NCBI GenBank assembly: GCA_900169235.1
Contig: FWCC01000587.1
Location: forward strand, 1 to 58,412
Direction of reading: 5' to 3'
Origin: Zarea fungicola
Lineage: Eukaryota; Ascomycota; Sordariomycetes; Hypocreales; Cordycipitaceae
Length of the DNA stretch: 58,412 nt
In this document: positions 32,586 through 42,567 of the stretch, piece after piece
Numbering within the stretch: position 1 is the stretch's first letter
Layout of the letters: the number at the start of each line of letters is the position of its first letter
Program-made: the position numbers and the translations under genes
The notes under the pieces: generated by a model
What the model was told of the DNA's origin: nothing
What the model saw: the letters and a program-made list of their open reading frames with translations, nothing else
Database searches by the model: none

Positions 32586-33954
32586 ATGTGGTGGACATTC
32601 AGTCTACTATTCAGCACCGTCTTTCTTTTCAGCATTGTCCTCTCGATACCCGTCGCCTTTGATGTCGGCGGCCGTGACTCGGGCCTAGCATACAGCTTGG
32701 CCCTCTTTGTCTACTACTTTGCCTACTCGTGTATCCGCATCGCCGTTCCCGAAAAGTCGCGCTTTGGCTGGTCCGTCCATGCCTTTCTCCGCCTCTCCCA
32801 GTGGGTGGTGATTCCCTCGCTGCTCATCTGGGCCCTCGGCCAGTTTGCCATTGATGCTGGCAACTCGGGCTGGGTTGAACGCACCCTCGGTGGCGTCCTC
32901 GAGTCCAAGACGTCTTCTTCCTGGTCTGAATACTTTTTCGGCAAGAATGGCCTCGTTGAGACCGTCACTCTCGGCATCTGGGACAACATCCTACGCTACT
33001 CTGGCCCCATCTTCCAGCTGCTCGAAGGTTTCTGCACCTTGCTCGTCATTCAGGCCGCTGGTCAGATTACCCGCTGGCTGGTGAACCGTGGACGCAGTGA
33101 CACCTGGGTGGTGAGTACCTCTTCCCAGTCGACATCTCCACATCTTGTAAACGAAGCCAACTAACTTGGTCGCACAGATTGTTCTCCTCGTATTCTCAGC
33201 TTCCATCATTGCTAGCGCCGTCTACTTCCTCTGGCGAGTCGCTCAATTCCCTCAGATCAGCAACTTTGATGCCACTCTCATCGGTGTCACCATGACGACG
33301 GCCGTCTTTCTCTGCGCCTATGGTATAGGCAGTGGACGTGGCAGCCCGGTCGAGTCGTCCCTGCTCTTTGCCTATGTTGTCCTCTGCGTTTATCAGATTT
33401 TTACCGATTACATGCCCTCGGACTCATCCGCCAACCTCGACGACAGTGGTGTCGCCCAGCCAGAGTTCCCCCCTCTACCACCCATCATCATGGCTTCCTA
33501 CTCGACCGTCCTGCATCTTCTCAGCACCCTGCCCTCCGCGCTACATTCCTCGTTTGCCTTTCTCTATGCCGCCTTCCAGACCATTACCCCGTCTGTCATC
33601 ATCTCCCTCACCTATCGGCTGCTCGTATTTTACTGCGCGACGCGAATCATTCCCTCGGTCCGCGACCTAGGTGCGAGGGCATTGCTCCGTGATCCCGACT
33701 TTGACGACACGGAGACGTCAAGCGTCTTCCTCGGCATCCTCAGCTGGTTCTCCCCGTCCATTCTGGTCTCCGTCTATACCAGTTTGTTGTTGCAGCACTT
33801 CTCCGCCAGTGAAGGACCCGATGGCTGGACACTGAGAGCTGGGGATGCTGGCAGCAGCAATTGGCGCTGGATAAATGTCGGCCTGACCATGGTCCTGTAC
33901 GGTGTCGAGCTCTACCTCGGCTCCGAGCAGCAAGATCACTGGAAGGTGGACTAA
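32586..33954 (+). CDS. ICE2-like ER membrane protein
   Basis: Exons 32586..33110 and 33178..33954, giving 433 aa; intron 67 nt. The start MWWTFSLLFSTVFLFSIVLS is a first membrane span, followed by IPVAFDVGGRDSGLAYSLAL and YYFAYSCIRI, the signature region of the Ice2 family. About nine hydrophobic segments are spread to the C-terminus, which ends VLYGVELYLGSEQQDHWKVD. Yeast Ice2 sits in the ER, is needed for inheritance of cortical ER and helps to channel lipids between droplets and the ER membrane by inhibiting the phosphatidate phosphatase complex. Scs2, another cortical-ER factor, lies about 10 kb upstream, but I see no reason to call this a cluster. Confidence 0.92.
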
Positions 33955-34905
33955 ATTTTGTTACGTTTCTTGTTTTGCCCTTTTTTTTTCTCCACAAGAT
34001 ACCAAACTGCCTTTGTCAAGCAATTATGACTTGAGCTTCTTCTTTTTTTCCGGCTCCTGTCATCCCAACGGATGATGATTTATTTTATGCCCTTTTTTCT
34101 TTTTACCAACAGCACATAGTACAACCCTCCATTTTGTTCCTCTTCTTTGTTCTTCTTAAAACTGGGTTTGGGGTTGGTGGTTATGGAAAATTTTGGTGAT
34201 CTCGAGAAGATGTTTACTTCTTCTTTCTTCTCTTTCTGATAGCAGGGCTTTTGGAAGCTTCCAGAGTGGCGTTAATCACGGTTTTATAGGAATCCTTCTT
34301 CATCGTTTTTATGTTTCTTTTTTTTTCCCTGCAGAAGCATGGCGATGGTGATATATATGTCTTCTTTTTTTACTGTTTTTTCCTGTCAATAACTAGAACC
34401 ATTTCCTGAATTCATGTTTCGCATGGGAGTTTTGATGCAAGATAGTCAAAGACTTCATTATTTTGAATCAGTATTCTCGTATCTGATAAACTATGAGTTC
34501 CAGACTGGGGTGTTCTAGCCGTGCGAGGTTCGCATTTTGCCCCGCGGACAATCTGACTGAGAGATCGGCCGGCTTTTATACGAGGAACCACTACAAACCT
34601 AGCACAAACAGCATCACTACTAATATCAACTGCATTGGCCAAGTTGCGTATATGAAGCAAGTGCTCTAAACGTCAAAGCTAAAATTTGGTTTTGAAATTA
34701 CGGTTTGGCTACACCAAAATCAATCTTGTCTGATTATTTCGCCTCGGCCCGGCTACCCCGAGCATTTGGTTCGCTGAGGTCCTAATAGATCTCACCAACG
34801 ACAGTGCAAGAACAAACCAACTTGTAAAAACAGGAGAATACTCGGCCAAAAAAAACCCCTTGCAGCACTCGCTCTTGAAATTGAAAGTGAGAAAAATAAA
34901 ATACA
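33955..34905. other. Spacer, T-rich 3' end and hydrolase promoter
   Basis: 951 bp. 33980-34400 is T/C rich with T runs, probably the ICE2 3' UTR and terminator region. No gene supported. Confidence 0.6.
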
Positions 34906-36024
34906 ATGGCAGACAGCAAGCCGCCATACCACACAAAGGGCCTGCCCCCGCCCCCCGCCATCTCCAAGCATACCCTGCCCATGGCCGGCCTGCTCGTCGA
35001 CGTCTACGGCCTCGACGAGCTGCCTGCCGACAAGCGGTCCTCGCTGCCCATCACCTGCCTATGGCTCCTGCACCCGCGCACGCGGGATCGCGGCACCATG
35101 ATGGACATTGCCTCGCGCACCATTGGCGCCTGGACGGCAGCAGCGGACGCCGAGAGCGCCCGCCGCCGTCGTGGCCTCATTGCGCTGTCCTTTGACATGC
35201 CCAACCACGGCACGCGGCTCGTCAGCGCCGTCGCGAACGAGTCGTGGGAGCAAGGGAACGAGACGCACGCGGTGGACATGCTGGGCATGGTCAAGGGCGC
35301 GGTGGCGGACATGGGCGGGCTGATGGACCTCGTCGATGCGTATCTCGGCGTGCGCGCGGACGCGCATGTGTGTCTGGGATGGAGCCTGGGCGGGCACAGC
35401 GCGTGGCAGGCGTGGATTGGAGAGGACAGGATCGATGCGTCGGTTGTGATTATTGGCTGTCCTGATTTCATGAGTATGTCCCCCCCCTTTTGTATTTCTT
35501 ATTTGTTCTCCCCCCATCTATATGGCTAGGTGATATGGAAAAGAGCTGCTCTGACAAAGAAAATAGGCCTCATGGGCCATCGCGCCCGGGATGGGAACCT
35601 TACTGCTGAAAATGCCTTCATCGGAAGTACGTACTTCCCCAAGAGCCTCGTCAAGACGTGCGTCGCCCACGACCCCAAGGGCTTGCTCTTTGGCACGGAC
35701 GCCGTTCCGACGCTGCCGCTCGGTAAAAACGACAAGGAACGTGTCCGCCAGGTGCTGGATCGCCGTGTGAGGGACAAGCGCCTGCTGCTGTGTTCTGGGG
35801 GCAGAGACAAGCTTGTTCCGTATGCGGTGGGCGAGCCCGTGATTGATATCCTGGTGGATGCGGCTGCGGGAGGATGGTACGGTGGTGGCATGAGCGTGGA
35901 CAATCGCATATATGACGATGTTGGACACTCATTTAGCAAGGATATGGTTGTAGATGCGGTGGCATTTTTGGTGGACGCGGTGGCGAGGGGCCCGAGAGGG
36001 AAGGATAGCAAGGCAAAGATTTAA
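34906..36024 (+). CDS. Alpha/beta hydrolase
   Basis: Exons 34906..35473 and 35567..36024 (intron GTATGT...ATAG, 93 nt), giving 341 aa. The nucleophile elbow is VCLGWSLGGHSA (Ser160). The later SGGRDKLVPY and DDVGHSF provide the likely acid Asp and the catalytic His, completing the triad. An upstream LSFDMPNHGTR matches the loop forming the oxyanion hole. No signal peptide or membrane span was seen, so it is probably cytosolic. Coding GC is high (about 60%) compared with the flanks. The subfamily and substrate are not recognised; esterase or peptidase activity are both possible. The acceptor was chosen so that the frame continues into LMGHRARDGN. Confidence 0.88.
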
Positions 36025-36633
36025 AATTGTGTTTTGAATTCAATATTATATGTCACCTGTATGGTGTTTGGTTGCCCAATGTTGAATGCCAGACTGTGGG
36101 AGTTGCGATAAACTGACGCCTAATTATGGAACTTGCTTTGTCTTTATTCAGATTAATACAATGCTTTGAACTAGCAAATCTAAGACATGAGATCATTCGT
36201 ATTACCATCTTAACTTTCCTTTGAATAGTTGCATGGTGTTAGTGCTCCAAGCACGCGCGTCTGGGCGGCAGGCAGCCGCTTAAATCCAATGCGCATCATG
36301 TTTGCCCAGGCAGCTAGCCATCTGTCCGTTTTACTGCGCATCCATTAATAATGTGATATTGTGATTGTATTTGTGATTGCGGTTCTAAGTGGATACGGAC
36401 CAAAGATCCTGGATGCCTAAATTACTTGGCCCTTGGGCTCGATTGCTTTAGTCCTCTGTATATATTCAATCTTTGGATTATTTAGTCTTGCTGTATTGCT
36501 GTATTGCTGTATTGCTGTATTGCTAAGGCACCTCTAACCTGTATTTCTTGTCACTGTCTCTCCATTTGTTCTGAACAATATATTCTGGGAATTCTTCAAA
36601 TCAGCGAGGTGATTCCAATTGGCATCCCGCGTG
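36025..36633. other. A/T-rich spacer before the MFS gene
   Basis: 609 bp, A/T rich, with a short tandem repeat at 36488..36524. It should hold the promoter of the MFS gene. No ORF supported. Confidence 0.6.
36488..36524. repeat. 8-bp tandem repeat, 4.6 copies
   Basis: The unit TTGCTGTA is repeated head to tail without variation. It lies about 110 bp upstream of the MFS start, so length change could affect the promoter; that is only a possibility. Confidence 0.9.
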
Positions 36634-38487
36634 ATGGGCAAGGATCCCAATCAGGCTCTGGCTGCCCCTTTTTGTGCCAACGACCCGACTACCAGCTCAG
36701 TAACAGTACTTGCCAATGAACTTGAAGATGGTTTACGACAACACAATACCGAAGCAGTACTTTTCCTTCCCGTATCTCTCTCAAAGTCTATTCGTAATCT
36801 CCGCTGATGCAATTATAGAATAATGTAGCTCAGCCTACCAGGAAGATTGCTCTCTGGCGCCGGATTCTAGGCCAGAAGGCAACGGGCGATGCTCTCCAAT
36901 ATGAGCCTCTTCCCACCACTAACCTCGACGAGAATCTTGTTGGGTGGGACGACCAGCTCGACCCGGCCATGCCCTTTAACTTTTCCACCGCCCAGAAATG
37001 GGCCTGGGTTTGGCTCCTCTCCGCCATTACATTTGTAACACCCTTTTCGTCCTCCATTCTCTCGCCAGCACTGCACGAACTGGGCTTGGAGTTTGGAGGC
37101 GTCAGTGCCATTGTCGGCTCCATGACGATTAGCATCTTCCTGCTGGGATACGTCGTGGGTCCCATCTTCATTGCACCGTTGTCAGAAATCTACGGCAGAC
37201 GACCCGTGCTGGTTATATCAAATGCCTTTTTCTGTGTGTGGCAAATTGGGTGTGCTCTTGCACCGAATATTGAAACGCTTATTATTTCACGCTTCTTCAG
37301 TGGCCTCGGTGGTGCCGCTTGTTTGGTATGTGTAGAATGTCGGCCCGGTCATCACCGAAAGTGCGTTTTTGTGTCGCTGGGTATGTAACTAACACTGCAT
37401 GCAAGACTCTGGGTGGCAGCATCATTGGCGATCTATTTCGTCCAGAGCATAGAGGCTTTGCCATTGGCATCTGGAACATTGGTCCTTTACTTGGTAAGAT
37501 ACAATCAAACCCATAAATCAAGGTAAATAAAAAAGAGTAAACATGCTAATGATATTTGACTCCCCGACAGGTCCAAGCATTGGCCCCTTGCTCGGAGGTT
37601 TTGTCACGCAAACGATTGGCTGGCGTTGGGAGTTTTGGATTGTCCTCATTCTCGCTGTGCCCGCCACGGCCATGACTGCTCTCCTGACAAAGGAGACCAG
37701 CCACAAGGTCCTCATGCATCGCAAAACCGTGCACTTGCAGAAAGAGCTTAATCTTCCGTTGCTACAAAGCTGCTACGATGACGCTGACGAAAAGAGGTCG
37801 ACCGTGGAAACCATTGGTGCAGGACTGCTGCGCCCACTCAAGATGCTGGTCTTGTCGCCGCTCATATTCTTTCTCTCTCTATACATTGCCTTTGTATTTG
37901 GCGTCGTGTATCTCCTCTACACGACTATCCCATCCGTATTTATGGAACAGTATGGGTTTCGCGCTGATCGCATTGGACTCATCTACCTTGCCCTTGGACT
38001 CGGAAACATCTTGGGCTGGCTTGCCAATACGCTCTTCTCAGACAAGGTCGTCGTCCGGCTGTCCCTGGCGAACAATGGCGTCTTTGAGCCGGAAATGCGC
38101 CTTGTGACGAGCATCTACTTTGGCATCTTCCTTCCCATTACCTTGTTCTGGTATGGATGGAGCGCACAGTACAATGTTCACGTGGCGTGCACCATCATCT
38201 CCCTCATCCCTTATGGATTCGGCATCATGGGCCTGTTTCTGCCCATCATAACCTACATTGTGGATTGCTACCCAGTGTATGGTGCGTCTGCGATTGCCGC
38301 CAACGTGACCCTTCGCAGCGTTGTTGGCGCCTTTCTCCCGCTGGCTGGCCCGCCGATGTACGCCTCCCTTGGCCTTGGTTGGGGCAATTCGCTGTTGGGA
38401 TTTATCTGTGTGGCAATGATACCTATTCCTCTCATCTTTTACAAGTTTGGCGCGAAGCTGAGGAAAGCTCGTACGTTTAAAATGTAA
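36634..38487 (+). CDS. MFS transporter (DHA1-type, 12 spans)
   Basis: Exons 36634..36756, 36819..37325, 37406..37493 and 37571..38487, giving 544 aa. A hydrophilic N-terminus of about 100 residues is followed by WVWLLSAITFVTPFSSSIL (span 1), a LGYVVGPIFIAPLSEIYGRRPV stretch containing the MFS motif A (GRRP) between spans 2 and 3, and SRFFSGLGG. The loop between halves (about 280-320) is basic and the second half runs from LSPLIFFLSLYIAFVFGVVY to the end. Family DHA1 members export drugs or metabolites or take up polyamines; the substrate cannot be read here. The first intron (62 nt) was placed to link the ATG near 36634 with the NNVAQPTRK frame and is less certain than the rest. No biosynthetic genes are adjacent. 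Confidence 0.87.
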
Positions 38488-38692
38488 ATAGTGCTTTTTG
38501 GCAGGGGGGGCCTCTTTCCAAGTCCATGTCGCAATCAAGTGTATAGGCATGAAACATAGTTGATACCAGCCTGGTCGTAGAATGCCAAATGACAAATACT
38601 CTTTGCTTCAAAACACTGAAACTCTCCGGGAAACTAAGGAAAATTTCAGTTCAGTGTAGCTAAGTCGCCATTGTTCGTGGCACGCCTTCAAG

Positions 38693-39548
38693 TTAAGCAA
38701 ACGGCTTGGGAGCAATCGGATCTAGAACTTCGCAGCCTTGAGCGCCACGTATCGTTTGCAGACCGCTACTTTTATAATCTATTGCCGCTGTAAACACACC
38801 CTGCCAACTTGTCCAAGGATTTCGTCGTGCTCTCTTACCCGCCAGGCTCGGTCCCTGGCCGTGCGGATCTCTCGTCCACTCCTCCTCGGCGAGGGCCACC
38901 CCCGGCATGGACACTGGGTCATCAACCACACCAGGCAAGTCCATATAGATGACCCGTTCCAGTGGAAATCCAATTGCGGCGCAGTGCCCGTCGACGATGC
39001 GCGGTTTCTTGAATGCGTGGCTGACAATGGCGAGTGTATCGGGCCATCTGCGAAACGCGGACCAGAAGAGGGTGAGGCTAAAGAGGATGTTGTGGTACGA
39101 GTCCAAAGCGCGGTCTTCTATGAGTATCTCCTGCCCTATGCTGATTGCGTCTGCTGGGCTGCTTCCGTCAAGCAAACCCCAGTATTTGTTCGCCGCGGCT
39201 AGATTGGCGTAACTCTGTGCTTCGGACAGCTGCGTCTCTTTGCGTGTTGGGCCACTATAGTAGACCGTCAGTGAGCCATTGATGAGTAATCTATACACTT
39301 ATTCGTAATAAACATGATGGTAAATGAGTAAGGACACGTTACCCTGAAAATGCGAGCACAGATTGCCCTCTGCTTTCCGCCAGGCATTGGATGCCGGCAC
39401 GAATGTGTTTGCCGAATATACCCGTCTCACCACGTTGAAAGTCGGCAATCAGCCACTCAGACTCATCGGCGCCACCGTAGGGGCCGCCAGTCCATATTCC
39501 GTGACAGCAGACTATGATGAGATTGGTGGGATGCTGCACTGGAGACAT
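38693..39548 (-). CDS. DUF218 (YdcF-like) domain protein
   Basis: Exons on the minus strand: 39343..39548 and 38693..39254, giving 255 aa; intron 88 nt. The start is ATG 39548 (MSPVQHPTNLIIVCCHGIW); an upstream frame extension has no ATG. Conserved points of the DUF218 fold are LIIVCCHGIWTGG, ESVLAFSGG-type strand (SVLAFSG) joined across the intron to GPTRKETQLSEAQSY, then DRALDSYHNILFSL and VSHAFKKPRI. The YdcF family binds nucleotides or cofactors; fungal members have no settled role. The C-terminus reads LAGKRARRNPW, usual in the fungal form. Probably cytosolic. Confidence 0.88.
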
Positions 39549-39919
39549 GAGAACTATGCTACTCGTAATCGCAGACAAGATATAGAGCGTAGAGAAACTG
39601 TCGGTGAAGACTATATGTTGACAAGCACGATGATGCGAGTATATCTGGAATCCGTGCTTTAGGAGAAATCACGCACAATTTGTGTAAGAGCTAGTTGCCA
39701 TGTTTGGTCGAGATTATCATGAAGCAGTGTGGGGCTTCCAATCAACGATGACAGTGCTCAAAGAAGTAGATTTGCTATTGCATGCGGAATATCAACATGC
39801 GTATGTGAATGTATATATAGTACAGTGAGTAATAGTATAAGTAGTATAACAATAAAATGTCCCAAAACGCCAGGCTTTTTGCTTTTAGCATCCAAAATTC
39901 GGTTCCCGAAGAACCATGT
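39549..39919. other. Short spacer
   Basis: 371 bp between the DUF218 gene start and the 3' end of the folate-synthase gene, both on the minus strand. A/T rich, no gene. Confidence 0.6.
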
Positions 39920-41947
39920 TTACTTTGAGCTGTCCGTCTTAGAACTAGCCTCTCCCGCATCTAGAAGCTCCGGCTCCGATAGCTGTTCACGTTCCAGTTC
40001 TGATTCCCGGTCCAACTCCTTGCCTGAGGAAGAAGAAGAGTCGTCCTTCTGTGACTTGGCCCGCTTCGATTTCGGCCCAGGGGCGCGACCGTAGATCTCA
40101 TGGTAGCTCATAAACTTCTTCTCGGGGATGGGCGTGTGGCCGCGAATCTTGTGCATGGCGGCGCGGTAGGCAGCGAGATGCTCCTCCTGCCGTCTCTGCA
40201 GCTCCTGGACGGGTAGGGCAGTGGTGGCATCCTCCGTCGTGACGGGCGCTGCTGTCTGCTTCCCCTTTTTGGCTGCTCGCTCGGCAGCAATCGTTGGTAC
40301 GCCGTTGGCAGCATCCTGCTCGATGCTCTCCAGCACATTCTTGTAGGCGGCAGCCTGCTTTTTGTGGTATGCGGCGCTGCGCTGGGCCTCGCGCGTCTCC
40401 TCGGGGACAATCGGCGTGATGCGCGGCATCTCACCGTCATCCGACGACGAGAGAGCAGGGTTGCGCACCGGATTGAGCCGCCAATGACGCCTAGCTTGCT
40501 TAAACTCGCGCTCCTCCTCTTCCGTTAGCTCTCTGGTCTGCGCTAGTTGCGTGTAGTACCACAGCTGAGCCCGACCGGGCCTCATCGTCTTGACCTGGCG
40601 GCGTTGGTACACGCCCTCAGTGCCGTAAAACTCTCGAATCAGGTACAGACTTCCGGTAAGGATAATCGTGCCGTTATCGCCTGCTTTTTCGCAAGCCCAC
40701 TTTACGGCAGCATCGACACTAGGTTCGCCGTCGTAGAGCTGCTCACCACTACTAACAACCGCTTCGGCAAGCTCTCGTCCAAGCGCACCAGGCACTGCAG
40801 GCGGTTCGTTGGGTAACGGATGGTACTCGACAAAGGCGAAACGGTCGTGGGGGCGGACCAAAGTTTCGATGAGCGTGGCAAACGGCTTCGTCTTGCTGGC
40901 GGAGAGACCCATGATCCAAGTTACCGGCTCGTCTCCTTGACGCAGTTTCTTGTCCACGTATGTTGTCAAGGCTTGTACTCCTAGCATATTGTGTGCTCCA
41001 TCAACAAGGATAGGCTTCTGGCGCAATCCGTTTGTGAGGTCACGAACTGATACCAAGTCTTTTCTTCCCGGTGGGTAAGGGCGTTTCGACAGGAGCTTGT
41101 TCAGGTCAATGTCCATATCAGGGAAGAGCTTCTTGAATGCCATATATGCACATAGCAGGTTCTGTTTTTCATAGTCCTCAAGCTGGAAGCGTTCCGTATC
41201 GAGTGTACTTAGTAGCTCTGTTGCGTCATCCGTCAAATAGTATGGAGCTCCAATGCTGCGGGCATAATCCGTGAGAACTCGTAGCACCTCAGTTGAATTA
41301 GTGTGGTCGATGATGCAAGGGACAAATGGCCTCATGATTCCAGCCTTGACTTCGGCAATCTCTTCAATCGTATTTCCGAGATATTCTTGGTGATCAAGGC
41401 CGATTTTTGATATAACGGTTACACCCTTTTCGTGCATGGCATTCGTGGCATCTGATGCACCTCCCATTCCAACCTCGACGATGCCGTACTTGACGCGCAA
41501 CGAGTTGAATACCCGAAAAGCCACCGCGGTGTCGAGCTCAAACGGGGTTAGCTCACCGGGATCCTCGCCAGTCTCGAATGTCCAGCTAGATGCAGCCCTT
41601 TGAAAGCGCCTCTGCACGTTTAGGACTTCTGATTCGTACAGTCTCCGATTTGGATACATGCCATTGATGGTGATTCCATGGCGTTCACCAATCACAGATG
41701 GGGATGTGAAGAGCCCATGGCTAACACCAGCTTGCTTAAACATGTAGGCAAGCATAGTGCATATCGAGCCCTTGCCATTAGTTCCACCTACATGGACTCC
41801 TGTCCATGTCTGTTCCTTTTGGATGGCCCTGGTAATGCGCTCAAGGCCCAAGCGGATGTTGCGCCGGTCGCCATCAATCTTGCGCTGTGCTGGAATGGCA
41901 GACCTTACGCGGTCGAGAGCCCGCTTGATGTCCTTGACGGAAGGCAT
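39920..41947 (-). CDS. Dihydrofolate/folylpolyglutamate synthase with C-terminal extension
   Basis: Intronless, 675 aa. The catalytic part covers about 30-441: the P-loop VHVGGTNGKGS (51-61), the FTSPSVIGERHGITING stretch, ELTPFELDTAVAFRVF, VEVGMGGASDATNAM, SKIGLDHQEYLG and ILVDGAHN (313-320) are Mur-ligase/FolC signatures. The enzyme joins glutamate to dihydropteroate or to reduced folates with ATP. The missing long mitochondrial presequence and the N-terminus fit the fungal Fol3-like dihydrofolate synthetase. After about 441 comes an extra segment of about 234 residues, very charged, with helices rich in Glu, Arg and Ala, a motif KIRGHTPIPEKKFMSYHEIY and an acidic Ser/Glu tail. That part is not in the bacterial enzyme; see findings. 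It reads in the same open frame, so it is not a separate gene unless it is translated alone. Confidence 0.93.
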   Translation of the reverse strand: MPSVKDIKRALDRVRSAIPAQRKIDGDRRNIRLGLERITRAIQKEQTWTGVHVGGTNGKGSICTMLAYMFKQAGVSHGLFTSPSVIGERHGITINGMYPNRRLYESEVLNVQRRFQRAASSWTFETGEDPGELTPFELDTAVAFRVFNSLRVKYGIVEVGMGGASDATNAMHEKGVTVISKIGLDHQEYLGNTIEEIAEVKAGIMRPFVPCIIDHTNSTEVLRVLTDYARSIGAPYYLTDDATELLSTLDTERFQLEDYEKQNLLCAYMAFKKLFPDMDIDLNKLLSKRPYPPGRKDLVSVRDLTNGLRQKPILVDGAHNMLGVQALTTYVDKKLRQGDEPVTWIMGLSASKTKPFATLIETLVRPHDRFAFVEYHPLPNEPPAVPGALGRELAEAVVSSGEQLYDGEPSVDAAVKWACEKAGDNGTIILTGSLYLIREFYGTEGVYQRRQVKTMRPGRAQLWYYTQLAQTRELTEEEEREFKQARRHWRLNPVRNPALSSSDDGEMPRITPIVPEETREAQRSAAYHKKQAAAYKNVLESIEQDAANGVPTIAAERAAKKGKQTAAPVTTEDATTALPVQELQRRQEEHLAAYRAAMHKIRGHTPIPEKKFMSYHEIYGRAPGPKSKRAKSQKDDSSSSSGKELDRESELEREQLSEPELLDAGEASSKTDSSK

Positions 41948-42567
41948 CTCGGCTGTTTTCCCGCTTGACTCCAGCGCAGCGTTTCTGTGGGATCAAGCCA
42001 GTGCCGATCCAGATTTACGCCGACGCAGGGGCTTCATTAACGCCCTCGACGTGATGAGCTTTCTTAATGGAATAGCGAGGGTGTGAGTAGGTCGTCAGTA
42101 ATAAATAAGCTCACTAGCTAGCCCCAAAATTCAACATGAGATGCTGCGCCACACCTTGAAGTGGTGCGCCACATCATGTCGGAAATACGATAACCCGGAT
42201 TTTTCTGCACTCATTTTTAGCGCCGCGTCCGCCGCTACTCCGAAAGTGGTATTTGGTTGTGCGACTCGTGGCTGCAATTTTTGCACATCCCAGCACGAAT
42301 CATTAGAGCACCGCCACCAAGCGTCAGCCACGTAGCAACCGTCCATTATTATCCCAGGACTAGCCATCCCCCCGTTTTCTGGGCAGGCGGCGGCTCCGTT
42401 TTTCGACTCTCCACCAATCTACAAGGCCGCGATCTCAGTTTCCAGGCCATCACACCACGGCGACGTTTTTCACCTCGCTATTGCCATTGTCTTGAGTGTT
42501 ACTGGTCGTCTGAGCCATTAATTTGCTGCTCTTTCTTGACGGAAATTCTCCCAAAGACTTTGTCGCA
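41948..42567. promoter_or_regulatory. Divergent promoter, folate-synthase and MGLP genes
   Basis: 620 bp between divergent starts. Open frames in both directions are short and lack domains. No specific sites identified. Confidence 0.5.
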
